Positions 45,101-53,859 of a DNA stretch of 54,522 nucleotides are shown here, one piece after another. Under the pieces are notes generated by a model. It was not told where the DNA came from and searched no databases. It was given only the letters and a program-made list of their open reading frames with translations. This stretch comes from a virus. Location: IMG/VR virus record IMGVR_UViG_3300020395_000014, positions 1 to 54,522 of that record; one strand, written 5' to 3'. Each line of letters begins with the position of its first letter. Positions within the stretch are counted from its first letter, which is position 1. Position numbers and translations under genes: made by a program.

Positions 45101-47829
45101 CAAGATTCCAAAGAAACAATAATGATCAAAACCTATTCATCTATAGATCTGAAACTATAAACAAATATGTTGAAGGATCTCAGGATGGTGTTTATCATCT
45201 ATATGTTTTAAATGGTGGAAACAAACTTGAAAAACAATTTACTGATTCGAGATATAATCAGAATGTTGTTAATCTTTATCCAGAATTAGATCGAGATAAT
45301 GTTGAAGATAATCCACAGGAAGCAACAAGTTATGCAAAAAGATTCCCTCTTGGTGATGTTGTAACTAATGATCTTAAGAAGAGTATTACCAGAGAAACTG
45401 CTAATAAAGCACTATTAAATTTTGGTATTAGTAATAGTATTACTAATGTTACTAATAACGATGGAACTTCTCCTATATTGAATTTAGATAAGGAGCATGA
45501 TCTTCAAGGTTTGAATTATGGTGGAACATTAACAGGTGGATCAGGTCATACTGATGGTACATATCATAATATAAAATTATTTGATGATGCATCTGCACCA
45601 GCTTCTGCTGTATGGAAAGGTGCTACTGCTAAAGTTGTTGTTAGTGGTGGAGCAGTTACTGAATATGAAATCGAACAATCTGGTTCTGCTTATAGTTCAA
45701 GTTTAAGTCCATTATACTTTGATAGTTCATTACCATCTGCTGGTGGTATTGGTGGAGCTCCAAGTTCAAATGTCGCTTTTGTAGAGGCTGGTATAACAAC
45801 TGCAACAGGTAATTATGTTCAAGTAACAGGTATAAGTACAGGAACTGATGCTTATTATAGAATAAATGCTGTTCCTTCTACAAAATCTATTGCAATTAAG
45901 AAACCTCTTACAGATAGGATTCTTGATGGTCAACAAGTAATTGATTTAGGTCCTTGGGTAGCGGTTTCATCTGCTGCTTTACCAAGTCCAAACCCTGATG
46001 ATATTACAATAAGTACAGTTACATGTACTGCTGCTCATGGTTTATTAGAGGGTAATTCATTCAGAGTTCTTGATAATAATGATAACAATCTTGGTGATTT
46101 TATAGTTTCTGAAGTTATTGATGTTACTTCTTTCAAAGTAGATATTGGATCTACTACTGATTTAGTAAATCCTACTTACATCCTCAAGCATGGAATGTCT
46201 TCTAATAATGCAGGATCTGATAAGGCTGGTGAGAATTTAGGTACAAGAGGATTATCATTCTTTGAGCATGAGAATTTAATACTTGGTGAAGAGATTAATA
46301 GTGCAACAAGTGATAAGTTTACAATTAAATTATCTGATGGAACAACCACTCAAGAGTCAATAGAAAGTAGATTACCTTTAGGTTCTTACATTCAAATTGA
46401 TGGAGAGATAATGAGAGTTGTTAAGAGTACACTCTCATCTGGTAAAATAACAGTTCTTCGTGGTGCATTAGGTACTATTGTTGATAATCATGTTATTAAC
46501 TCTCAGATTAAGAAGATTAAACCAATACCTATTGAATTAAGAAGACCTTCTATACTTCGTGCATCTGGTCATACGTTTGAATATCTTGGTTATGGTCCAG
46601 GTAACTATTCAACTGCTCTTCCACAGGTTCAATTAAAGACACCTACTGAAAGGGAAGAGTTCTTATCACAATCACAAGAAACATCTTGTGGTACTGTTGT
46701 TTACACAGGTATGAATGATAAGGGTGATTTCTATATTGGAAACACTAAGATTTCATCTGACTCTGGTGAACAGATAACATTTGATATTCCAGTTCCAACT
46801 GTAACGGGTGAAGATCCAAGTCAATTGAGTGTTGTATTTGATGAAGTAATTATTAAACAGAGATTACTTGTTGAGGGTGGATCATCCAAACAGATTCTAT
46901 CTCAGTTTGATGGTCCTGTTACATTTAATGGTAAGGTTAGATTTAATGAAACTGTTACTATTACTAAGGACTTCACCGTTGATGCTAAAACCTTTATTAA
47001 TGATTCTACAGATTCTGATCCTTCTACTACTGTTTGTACTACTGGTTCTCAAACTTTACAAGGTGCTTTCACTGTTAAAGGTGGAGTTGGAATTGGTAAG
47101 AGATTGAATGTTTGTGGAGATACTAAGATATTCTCAACATCTGCAACAGCATTTACTGTTATGGGTGGTGTATCTATTGGTGGTGATACCTCTCTTGGTG
47201 GAGATTTAACAATCACAGGAACATCAACCTTTGGTGATATAAAACTACCTGATAATAAGAAAGCCTACTTCGGGACTGGGTTGGATATGGAAATCTTCCA
47301 TGACGGGACCGACTCAATTATCAAAAATGATAATGGTATTCTTAAGATTCAAGGTGGTACTGATGCCAGTGAGCATGTTGAAATTTATACTGGTTCTAAT
47401 GTTGCATTAAGAGCAGTAAACACTTTAGGTGCAAACTCAATACAGTTGATGTATAATGGAGCAACTAAATTACAAACTTCTAATAATGGAGTTGGTATTA
47501 CGGGTGATCTTAGTTGTACTGGTGATATTACTGCGTACTTCTCTCCATCTGATAGTACATTAAAAGATAGTGTTACTCCTATATCTAATGCCTTAGATAA
47601 AGTAATATCAATTAGTGGTAATACATTTACTTGGAAGGAATTTAGAGATCAAACTCTAGCAGGTACACAAGATACTGGTGTAATTGCACAAGAAGTTGAA
47701 GCACTTGGTCTTCCTGGTTTAGTTAGAACTAATGAAGATGGTCATAAATCAGTTTCATATCAAAAACTAATTCCAGTTTTGATTGAGGCAATCAAAGAAC
47801 TATCAGCCAAGGTTGATGCTCTATCCTAA
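42181..47829 (+). CDS. Giant tail/baseplate fibre with beta-helix and S74 autoproteolytic chaperone (1882 aa)
   Basis: The N-terminus (GRILYVNPNDLDATDG, SLTKPFKTLQRALLESARF, TILLFPGEHLVD) is a pectate-lyase-like beta-helix entry as in the 12430-15762 protein. The middle contains repeated 'H.L..G..i.i' beta units. SGHTFEYLGYGPGNYS and GTVVYTGMNDKGDFYIGN, near 1460-1520, are paralogous to the C-terminus of that protein. The last part has GGVGIGKRLNVCGDTKIF strands and the motif DMEIFHDGTDSIIKNDNG. Residues 1790-1882 are a peptidase S74 intramolecular chaperone: Ser1790-Asp-Ser-Thr-Leu-Lys1795, then VIAQEVEALGLP, VSYQKLIPVLIEAIKEL. It is expected to trimerise the fibre and cleave itself off before Ser1790. 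Confidence 0.82.
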   Translation: MPLNKLENFIKNSEGRILYVNPNDLDATDGIENQGNSLTKPFKTLQRALLESARFSYLRGNDNDIVEKTTILLFPGEHLVDNRPGFGIKNESGVAKAISPNGSESGAQNTLTLTLNSNFDLTQEDNILYKFNSTEGGVIIPRGTSVVGLDLRKTKIRPKYVPNPTDENVKGSALFRVTGACYFWQFTIFDGDENTLVYTDPTNFDLTNRSKPVFSHHKLTVFEYADGINKLDSFGGLTDLDVYYSKLSNAYNRASSRDIDQKFPSDAKSFAKQRPEYEIVGAFSSDRIQITALRSGDGATPGPVVTVTTAIPHELTGGTPIKIEKVNVPDYNISTKVQSVLSDTQFTYLLPQVDPFLPAGVAGGLSVGNATVSVEVDTVTGASPYIFNCSLRSVYGMQGMKADGSKATGFKSMVVAQFTGVSLQKDDRAFTKYNARSRDFDVIDYTKQTGETLSSKSSSPNPSKVYHLDKDAVYRNGWKTAHITLANDAVLQIVSVFAIGYHIHFLMKSGGDASITNSNSNFGQFALAADGFKKESFDKDNKGFITSVITPKAVVSADTRVDLPQLDKARIVAAANDERIYLLGQDNKSVLPSEIAQGFRIGAKVNEKLYIEKGGSTWEAKIVCSTRDAGDNPTGTSFTSEKAYEAIHNDTTNNSSNAIHKITIAGGHELSNGESIRIFKDNADLPEGLDPHKIYYAITDGKNSTRQDGIQLNSLEIQIAASKTNAERTTPAYINTISSPDAGILHIISRVSDKDPGEIGHPMQFDTSTYTIGSETKVGGWFIHVEGGSGNTIYANRATLSDTNDEIPYITRKSDSRSLDDKLYKFRYVIPKELKNARDPQDSFVIQESSDTNVRDDVDFTLNDIITDSATLGYDFERNTRFISYLDYNVSTKIVTIRSDKNHNLNPDEVITLKNLTCTVNPTGIENRGYNGTFKVISVIDSKTFTYKTTDILDVVHNVGTWNNDVHTRSLSLPRFQRNNNDQNLFIYRSETINKYVEGSQDGVYHLYVLNGGNKLEKQFTDSRYNQNVVNLYPELDRDNVEDNPQEATSYAKRFPLGDVVTNDLKKSITRETANKALLNFGISNSITNVTNNDGTSPILNLDKEHDLQGLNYGGTLTGGSGHTDGTYHNIKLFDDASAPASAVWKGATAKVVVSGGAVTEYEIEQSGSAYSSSLSPLYFDSSLPSAGGIGGAPSSNVAFVEAGITTATGNYVQVTGISTGTDAYYRINAVPSTKSIAIKKPLTDRILDGQQVIDLGPWVAVSSAALPSPNPDDITISTVTCTAAHGLLEGNSFRVLDNNDNNLGDFIVSEVIDVTSFKVDIGSTTDLVNPTYILKHGMSSNNAGSDKAGENLGTRGLSFFEHENLILGEEINSATSDKFTIKLSDGTTTQESIESRLPLGSYIQIDGEIMRVVKSTLSSGKITVLRGALGTIVDNHVINSQIKKIKPIPIELRRPSILRASGHTFEYLGYGPGNYSTALPQVQLKTPTEREEFLSQSQETSCGTVVYTGMNDKGDFYIGNTKISSDSGEQITFDIPVPTVTGEDPSQLSVVFDEVIIKQRLLVEGGSSKQILSQFDGPVTFNGKVRFNETVTITKDFTVDAKTFINDSTDSDPSTTVCTTGSQTLQGAFTVKGGVGIGKRLNVCGDTKIFSTSATAFTVMGGVSIGGDTSLGGDLTITGTSTFGDIKLPDNKKAYFGTGLDMEIFHDGTDSIIKNDNGILKIQGGTDASEHVEIYTGSNVALRAVNTLGANSIQLMYNGATKLQTSNNGVGITGDLSCTGDITAYFSPSDSTLKDSVTPISNALDKVISISGNTFTWKEFRDQTLAGTQDTGVIAQEVEALGLPGLVRTNEDGHKSVSYQKLIPVLIEAIKELSAKVDALS

Positions 47830-47835
47830 TAAATA
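47828..47835 (+). promoter_or_regulatory. Late promoter box (AATAAATA)
   Basis: Overlaps the preceding stop codon and lies 17 bases before the ATG at 47853. Confidence 0.62.
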
Positions 47836-47852
47836 ACTAAAAATTATTATAA

Positions 47853-49778
47853 ATGGCTAATATCAGGAAATCATTTAATTTTCGTAATGGTGTTCAAGTT
47901 GATGATGATAATCTAATTGTCAATCCCTATGGTCTGGTAGGTATAGGAACTACTATACCTACTGAGGCACTTGATGTTAGAGGAAAGGTTAAAGTTATTC
48001 AAGATCCTAATGTTCTTGGATCTGGAGTACTTAATGCAACTACTGGTATTGTTACTTCTTTAACAGTTGTTGAGTTAGAAGTTAATGGAAATGATTTTTC
48101 TGCTGGTGTAATTGGTGCTGGTATTAGTGTTGGAAAGGCAGGTGTTATAACAGCAACAGATCCTACGGGTGTTGTTACTTATTATGGTGATGGTAAGAAT
48201 TTATTAAATTTACCAACATCCCAATGGTTAGATATGGATGTTGGTTTAGGTTATACAAGTATATACGCTCAAGGTGGGGTAGGTATTTCAACTGATGATC
48301 CAAGATTTTTCTTACAGGTTGGTGGAAATACTGATTTAGGATATTTTGCTGATGGTGTAGGAATTAATTCTCGTGGTGGTGTTGTAGCAACAGGAGTTGT
48401 TACTGCTACTACATTTAATGGAAGTGTATTGGGTGATATTCAAGGTGGAATTGGAACTATTACACAGATTTTATCCACTAATGCTCATGCTACTGGTATT
48501 GTAACTGCTGGTATTGGATTTACTGGAGATGTAAGGGGTAATATTCTCAGTGGTATATCAACTATAGTTCAAATTAAATCCACTAATGCTCATGTTACTG
48601 GTATTGTAACTGCTGGTATTGGATTTACTGGTAATCTTACTGGTAATGTAGTAGGTCATGTAGAAGGTAATATAGTAGGTAATGTAGATTCAGTCGGTGT
48701 TTCTACATTCCACGAACTTAAAGTTACTGGAAGTATTTCTGGAGACACTGTATCTGGTATTCTTACCACTGGTGATCTAACTTCCAGTAGATCTGTACTT
48801 GGTATATCAACTGCAAGTAAACTTCACGTTACTAATCAACTTGGAGTTGGAATTAATAATCCATTAAAACAAATTGAAGTTTTTAGTGTAGGTATATCAA
48901 CTGTTGATATTCAGAGTGAAGAGACTGCAATATTACAGTTAAGTCAAAAATCATCTGTTGGAATAGGAGAAAGTACTGCTCAATTTAAGTTTGGTCAAAG
49001 TCCTAAGACTCTTGACATAATTAATGGTGATACTGGTAATGTCAATACTGTTATACATGGTGGTGGATTTGTTGGTGTAAATACTGGATCATTTAATTGG
49101 GTTTATGGTAAGACTAATACTAATTTAATGACTCTTGATTATAAGGGTAATTTGGGTATTAATAAGATACCAGAATATCCTTTAGATGTTGCTGGAATAG
49201 CAACATTTGCTGATAATGTTTATGTTAAGAGTAATTTAGATGTTCAGGGTGATACTGTTATTGATGGTAACTTAACTGTTTCTGGAACAACTCAATTTAG
49301 TTTACCTGATCTTATAAGTTCTAATATTAATAGTAGTAGTGGAATATCTACTTTCTTAAATATCCATGTTGAACAGATTATTTCTGGTGTAACAACCATT
49401 GGAATTGGTACTGCTTTGGAAAATATTGGTCCAAATATTGATCTTGATTGTCCGTTTGGAACAGCAGTCTTTAATAAAGTTGGAATTGGATCAACTCAAC
49501 CAATGGCTCAGTTGGATGTTGCTGGATCTATTCAAGGAAAATCATTCTTTGGTATAGGTGAATCTTTAGCATGTGCTGTTGACTTCTCTTCTGCTGGTAA
49601 GAATTTAGGTGGAGCATTAGGTAATAAGTCATTTATGGTTCCACCAAGAGTAACAAATACTGAAAGGAATAATTTAATTAATATAATAGGTGGGGCAATA
49701 GTTTACAATACAACAAATAGTAAACTGCAAGTCTATGTTGGATCTTATCCATCTGGTTCATGGGTTAATCTTCATTAA
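47853..49778 (+). CDS. Fibre-like structural protein with VGIGTT and AGIGFTG repeats (641 aa)
   Basis: Begins MANIRKSFNFRNGVQVDDDN, followed by LVGIGTTIPTEALDVRGKV, a beta repeat found also in the 12430-15762 protein and typical of fibres. Residues about 200-290 repeat 'STNAH(A/V)TGIVTAGIGFTG' twice, with 'GNI.G' linkers. Further 'VGIGSTQPMAQLDVAGSI' units lie near 545. The C-terminus (KSFMVPPRVTNTERNNLI, GAIVYNTTNSKLQVYVG, GSWVNLH) is the common end of phage structural proteins that show data-like beta repeats. Own late box; 10 bases before the next gene. Likely virion fibre or baseplate decoration. Confidence 0.68.
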   Translation: MANIRKSFNFRNGVQVDDDNLIVNPYGLVGIGTTIPTEALDVRGKVKVIQDPNVLGSGVLNATTGIVTSLTVVELEVNGNDFSAGVIGAGISVGKAGVITATDPTGVVTYYGDGKNLLNLPTSQWLDMDVGLGYTSIYAQGGVGISTDDPRFFLQVGGNTDLGYFADGVGINSRGGVVATGVVTATTFNGSVLGDIQGGIGTITQILSTNAHATGIVTAGIGFTGDVRGNILSGISTIVQIKSTNAHVTGIVTAGIGFTGNLTGNVVGHVEGNIVGNVDSVGVSTFHELKVTGSISGDTVSGILTTGDLTSSRSVLGISTASKLHVTNQLGVGINNPLKQIEVFSVGISTVDIQSEETAILQLSQKSSVGIGESTAQFKFGQSPKTLDIINGDTGNVNTVIHGGGFVGVNTGSFNWVYGKTNTNLMTLDYKGNLGINKIPEYPLDVAGIATFADNVYVKSNLDVQGDTVIDGNLTVSGTTQFSLPDLISSNINSSSGISTFLNIHVEQIISGVTTIGIGTALENIGPNIDLDCPFGTAVFNKVGIGSTQPMAQLDVAGSIQGKSFFGIGESLACAVDFSSAGKNLGGALGNKSFMVPPRVTNTERNNLINIIGGAIVYNTTNSKLQVYVGSYPSGSWVNLH

Positions 49779-49788
49779 GGAGTAATTA

Positions 49789-52530
49789 ATGGCAGTTAGT
49801 GTAACAAAAGCTGGTCCATATTTCACTTCAGGTGAAATAAAGTGGAGTGAGTTTAGATCTAAATTTAAAGAAAAAAGTTCTGGATCAGTATCTGCTTCAG
49901 AACTTTTTCGTGACGTTAGATTAGCAGAGAGAGATCCAATTGTACCTGATTCTACTGAGAATACTTCTATACCAGTAGATTCATATCCAAATGGAACATT
50001 TTCTGGTAATAGTAATAATTGGAAAGCATCTTTAATGAGAAATTCCATTAAAAGATATACTGCTAATCAAAGTGGAGATAATAAGTTTTTAGATTTGGGA
50101 TTGAAGAGTGGATCTGATGGTATTGATTGGGATGGTCAAAATGATTTAGATACTGTTGGAAAAACAACTGGAAATTATACAAGAAATGTTCAGAAGATAA
50201 TCAATATAGCAGGAAGAGCCTTTTCTGATGATACTGGAACTAATGGATTAACTGGTGATGGTGGAACGGGAAAGGATAAGAAACCAGCAGCAAAATTAGT
50301 TTTACCTGATCCATTAAAAGCATTAAATGTAAGACTTTATGTTACTGGTGGAATATATGGATCTGCTGGAAGATCAGGATTTTATAATTATGCATCTCAA
50401 CCTGATAAAACTTTAAGTGATCCTGGTAAGGATGGTGGACCTGCTTTGACCATAAGACATATGGGTTCAGAGAGTAGAACATACATTTACAATCAAGGTG
50501 GAGAGATATTTGGTGGTGGAGGAGGTGGTGAGCAAGGTCAAATGGGTGCATGGCCTACTCAAGCAGGTATATGTCAACCAGCATCTTCAACATCATGTAG
50601 TACTTCATATTATCTTGGTGGGTATAATGAAGGTTGTCATGGTAGTGGAACTGGTGGATGTCCCAGTGGTGGATCTGTGTATGCAAGTTTACATATAGCA
50701 ACATTACCTTGTCCTCCAGGAACTCATGATGATCCCTCTGCTGGATATGGATCTATTTCTGCAGATTATTGTAGAGTAATTAATTGTACAACATATACTC
50801 CAAGTCCTTGTTCATCTACCACACCAGAACAGGGTTTAGGTGGTGCTGGTGGAGAAGGTGCTGGATGGGGATATAGACAAGCTATTAGTGGTGGAAAACA
50901 AACTAGAACATTAGGTCAACCAGGAAGATCTGAAAATATATACGCTGAATGTCAAGCTTGTGCTCAAGGTCAATCACCTTCAGGTGCTACAAACTCTACT
51001 CCTGGTGGTAAAGGTGGAGATGGTGGTGATTATGGACAACCTGGTGGAAACACTCTTGGTAGAAGTCCTCTTGCTACTGGATTATCACAAGGAGAAGGTG
51101 GTGGTAAAGGTGGTGCTGCTATTTGTGGAAAATTCTTTAAAACACCTATATTTGGTAGCACAGGAAGTGCTAATGTTAAAGGATCTGTTGGTTTAGAATG
51201 TGATGGAAGTGAAGGTACTCCAGATCCAGTTCCTGACATGCCAACAATTACTGCAAGTCATGCTGAACATATTAGATTTAATTATCCTGCAATAGATAAT
51301 ACAAATAAACAAACTTTAAATGTAACTAGTGCTTATAATTCCAGTGGATTTGCTCAAGGACCAGTTAGATGTAAACTTTATTTCTGGTGGAAAGAGATAT
51401 TTAATATTGGTTCTTATGGTGTAGAAAAGATTGAGATAAAAAAATCTGATGGTACTTTAGTTTGGTCGGTAGAAGTTGATAAAAGTAAACAAAGAGGTAA
51501 TAATTTAGTTAATGGAGATTTACCAATAACTGAATTTGAAGAAGGAATTTACGATGTTATATACACTGGATTATCCTTCTTTAACCAACCTTCTTCTGGT
51601 GCGAATTGGTTGATTAATGATAGAATAATGGAATATGGTCAGAAATTAAGATTCTTTGATGATACTCAAAATTTAACTTCACAGAATTCAGAACTTGTAA
51701 TAGCACCAGCAGATGCCACTTTTGATAGTGGTGATGGTAAGACTACAAGATGGATTGAATCATATAATTCTCAAACTATGGGTAATAAACTTGAAGATGG
51801 GTCTTGGGAATATATTGCTATTCAACAGTATTGGTCACAATTTATGCGAGATTATGCAATGTGGGGAAGTAATGATCCTGGTACTCAAGATGGTACTGAT
51901 CAAGATTACACTACAACTTGGCTTTGGAATATTCCTGATGTAAGTAAGGAAGGTGAATATACCTTCGAGATTGAGTCAGATAACTTAGCAGAATGGACTA
52001 TTGATGGTGTATCGAAAGGTAAAACTACAGATTATGATAGTCATTATCCTGCTAATGATGCTGTTAGTAAAATGGGTAAATGGGTAGATACTCAAACTGG
52101 AACCTCAATTACAGATGGTACTCCATACAAACAGTCTTTTGCTGTAGGTAATCATACAATCTCGATAAAGGTAACTAATAGACATGTAGGAGGAAGTGAT
52201 CCTGAAAATTGGCAATATAACCCTGCTGGTGTTGCATTTAGAGTTACTTTTGGTGGTCAGGAAGTATTTAATTCAACAGATATTGTAATGTCAGAAGGAA
52301 CTACGTATGGTAGATCATCAATATCTTGGGTTGCAACAAATGTAGATACAAGTGCAAGTTCTTCTGACTCAATATTTGGAACAGATACTCCTATGGATGC
52401 AAGTTTTAATGTAACTAAAACATTGCAAGGAACTACTCCAATTGCTCCTACCAGTGGATCAACTGTTTATAAGTTGTATGCGAAGAACGATGCTGGTACT
52501 TCTAATCCTGTTGTGATTAACATCAAGTAG
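49789..52530 (+). CDS. Large cysteine/glycine-rich structural protein with PA14-like domain (913 aa)
   Basis: The N-terminus (VTKAGPYFTSGEIKWSEFRS) and a beta-rich region to about 240 look like a virion attachment part. Residues about 238-420 are Gly-rich with clustered cysteines (GICQPASSTSCSTSYYLGG, GCHGSGTGGCPSGG, PCPPGTHDD), an unusual composition for this genome. A region at about 684-830 (SKEGEYTFEIESDNLAEWTI, GNHTISIKVTNRH, GVAFRVTFGG) resembles PA14/GLEYA-type sugar-binding beta domains. The end is Ser/Thr-rich. It has a strong AAGGAG site and closes the late cluster before a terminator. Probable adhesin; exact role unknown. Confidence 0.65.
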   Translation: MAVSVTKAGPYFTSGEIKWSEFRSKFKEKSSGSVSASELFRDVRLAERDPIVPDSTENTSIPVDSYPNGTFSGNSNNWKASLMRNSIKRYTANQSGDNKFLDLGLKSGSDGIDWDGQNDLDTVGKTTGNYTRNVQKIINIAGRAFSDDTGTNGLTGDGGTGKDKKPAAKLVLPDPLKALNVRLYVTGGIYGSAGRSGFYNYASQPDKTLSDPGKDGGPALTIRHMGSESRTYIYNQGGEIFGGGGGGEQGQMGAWPTQAGICQPASSTSCSTSYYLGGYNEGCHGSGTGGCPSGGSVYASLHIATLPCPPGTHDDPSAGYGSISADYCRVINCTTYTPSPCSSTTPEQGLGGAGGEGAGWGYRQAISGGKQTRTLGQPGRSENIYAECQACAQGQSPSGATNSTPGGKGGDGGDYGQPGGNTLGRSPLATGLSQGEGGGKGGAAICGKFFKTPIFGSTGSANVKGSVGLECDGSEGTPDPVPDMPTITASHAEHIRFNYPAIDNTNKQTLNVTSAYNSSGFAQGPVRCKLYFWWKEIFNIGSYGVEKIEIKKSDGTLVWSVEVDKSKQRGNNLVNGDLPITEFEEGIYDVIYTGLSFFNQPSSGANWLINDRIMEYGQKLRFFDDTQNLTSQNSELVIAPADATFDSGDGKTTRWIESYNSQTMGNKLEDGSWEYIAIQQYWSQFMRDYAMWGSNDPGTQDGTDQDYTTTWLWNIPDVSKEGEYTFEIESDNLAEWTIDGVSKGKTTDYDSHYPANDAVSKMGKWVDTQTGTSITDGTPYKQSFAVGNHTISIKVTNRHVGGSDPENWQYNPAGVAFRVTFGGQEVFNSTDIVMSEGTTYGRSSISWVATNVDTSASSSDSIFGTDTPMDASFNVTKTLQGTTPIAPTSGSTVYKLYAKNDAGTSNPVVINIK

Positions 52531-52552
52531 TGTTTAATTCTTAATTATTATA

Positions 52553-52618
52553 CATACGTTTGTATGGGTTGTAAGCGAAACTTTATATTTTTTTAAGAAC
52601 CAGTGGCACGACTGGCAC
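52553..52618 (+). other. Intergenic small hairpin and TGGCAC direct repeats
   Basis: CATAC-GTTT-GTATG at 52553-52566 can form a 5-pair hairpin. TGGCAC occurs at 52604-52609 and again at 52613-52618, nine bases apart, just before the terminator and early promoter. The spacing of about one helical turn could suit a bound protein. Role unknown. Confidence 0.4.
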
Positions 52619-52622
52619 AAGG

Positions 52623-52645
52623 ACTCCCTGACAAGGGAGTTTTTT
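52623..52645 (+). terminator. Rho-independent terminator closing the late cluster
   Basis: Stem ACTCCC (52623-52628), loop TGACAA, stem GGGAGT (52635-52640), then a run of T's. It ends rightward late transcription and overlaps the -35 element of the next promoter. Confidence 0.85.
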
Positions 52646-52656
52646 AATGGTATAAT
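52628..52656 (+). promoter_or_regulatory. Sigma70-like early promoter (CTGACA - 17 - TATAAT)
   Basis: CTGACA at 52628-52633 (one base from TTGACA), spacer exactly 17, consensus TATAAT at 52651-52656. The -35 lies in the loop of the terminator hairpin. It lies 21 bases before the helicase start and fits an early gene read by host RNA polymerase. Confidence 0.78.
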
Positions 52657-52677
52657 ATATCCAACTGAGAAACATTG

Positions 52678-53859
52678 ATGCCATTACGTCCACACCAAAC
52701 TGATGCTCTGGATGCTATGGCAAACCATTCTAAGGGGCAAATTATCGTTCCTACAGGTGGTGGTAAGACCATGTGTATGATAGAGGATGCTAAGAGAGTA
52801 TTCCGTACACAAGAGGTTGCAACCATTGTCGTAGTCGCTCCACGTATCCTATTAGCAGAGCAACTATGTTCTGAGTTCTTGGAAACAGGAGAGTTTAACG
52901 ATGTAAGAGTCATGCACGTTCACAGTGGTGAGACTGACCATTTCTCTTCAACTAAAGTTGATGATATTAGATACCATAATTTCCTATGCTATGAGTCTAA
53001 TCAGTTAATCTTTACAACATATCATTCATTACACAGAATACAAGAGAGTAATATTGTAGTTGATGTAGTTTACTTTGACGAGGCACATAATAGTGTACAA
53101 CGAAACTTTTTCCCTGCTGTGGAACATTTTGCAACTATGGTTGCTGACAGGAGTTTTTTCTTTACTGCTACTCCTAAGCATAGTCTTACTCCTTTCAAGG
53201 CAGGAATGAATGATACTAAGGTGTATGGTCAGGTAATTGCTAATGTACCAGCACCTAAGTTAGTAGATCAGGGTTATATCCTTCCACCTAAAGTTGAGGT
53301 ATATAAGACTCGTTTGCTACGAAAGGATGAGATATTTGCTGATGTAGAGTCAGAGCAAATGCTCAATGCTATCGAAAGATTGAATGTTGATAAGGTTCTT
53401 ATATGTGCCAAGTCTACCAAACAGATTGTTAATATTACTTCTCAGTCTGATTTTTGTTATGAATTAAATCTTCGTGGTTATAATTGGATGTATATCACTG
53501 CTAAGACAGGTGCTATCATCAATGGTAAGAAAGTAGGTAGAGATAAGTTCTTTGAGACTCTCAATGCGTGGGGTAAGGATGATGATAAGAAGTTTGTAGT
53601 ATTACATCACAGTATATTGGCAGAAGGTATTAATGTAAAGGGATTAGAGGCAGCATTGTTTATGCGTAACATGGATTATATTACTATCTCTCAAACGATT
53701 GGTAGAGTAATTCGTTTAGGTAATATTAATAAGACACATGGTAAAGTTTGTATTCCAGTGTATAATAATGTTGGGATCAGTACCGCACGTAAGGTTGAGT
53801 CAGTAGTTGATACTGTATTCAATAAAGGTGAACCAGCAATTTCAGTAATAACACGATGA
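52678..53859 (+). CDS. SF2 DEAH-box helicase
   Basis: A 393-residue protein (ATG at 52678, adjacent to an in-frame TTG at 52675) with ordered SF2 motifs. These are LRPHQTDALDAM (Q-like), VPTGGGKT (Walker A, Lys30), VVAPRILLAEQL (Ia), DEAH at 134-137, FFTATPKHS (III), VVLHHSILAEGINVKGLEAA (V) and QTIGRVIR (VI, Arg343/Arg346). This is the UvsW/type III restriction-helicase style of SF2 ATPase, acting on DNA or RNA duplexes, with a Q-T-I-G-R-V-I-R motif VI. It is smaller than T4 UvsW (503). It has its own early promoter and overlaps the next gene by 4 bases (ATGA). Confidence 0.86.
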   Translation: MPLRPHQTDALDAMANHSKGQIIVPTGGGKTMCMIEDAKRVFRTQEVATIVVVAPRILLAEQLCSEFLETGEFNDVRVMHVHSGETDHFSSTKVDDIRYHNFLCYESNQLIFTTYHSLHRIQESNIVVDVVYFDEAHNSVQRNFFPAVEHFATMVADRSFFFTATPKHSLTPFKAGMNDTKVYGQVIANVPAPKLVDQGYILPPKVEVYKTRLLRKDEIFADVESEQMLNAIERLNVDKVLICAKSTKQIVNITSQSDFCYELNLRGYNWMYITAKTGAIINGKKVGRDKFFETLNAWGKDDDKKFVVLHHSILAEGINVKGLEAALFMRNMDYITISQTIGRVIRLGNINKTHGKVCIPVYNNVGISTARKVESVVDTVFNKGEPAISVITR

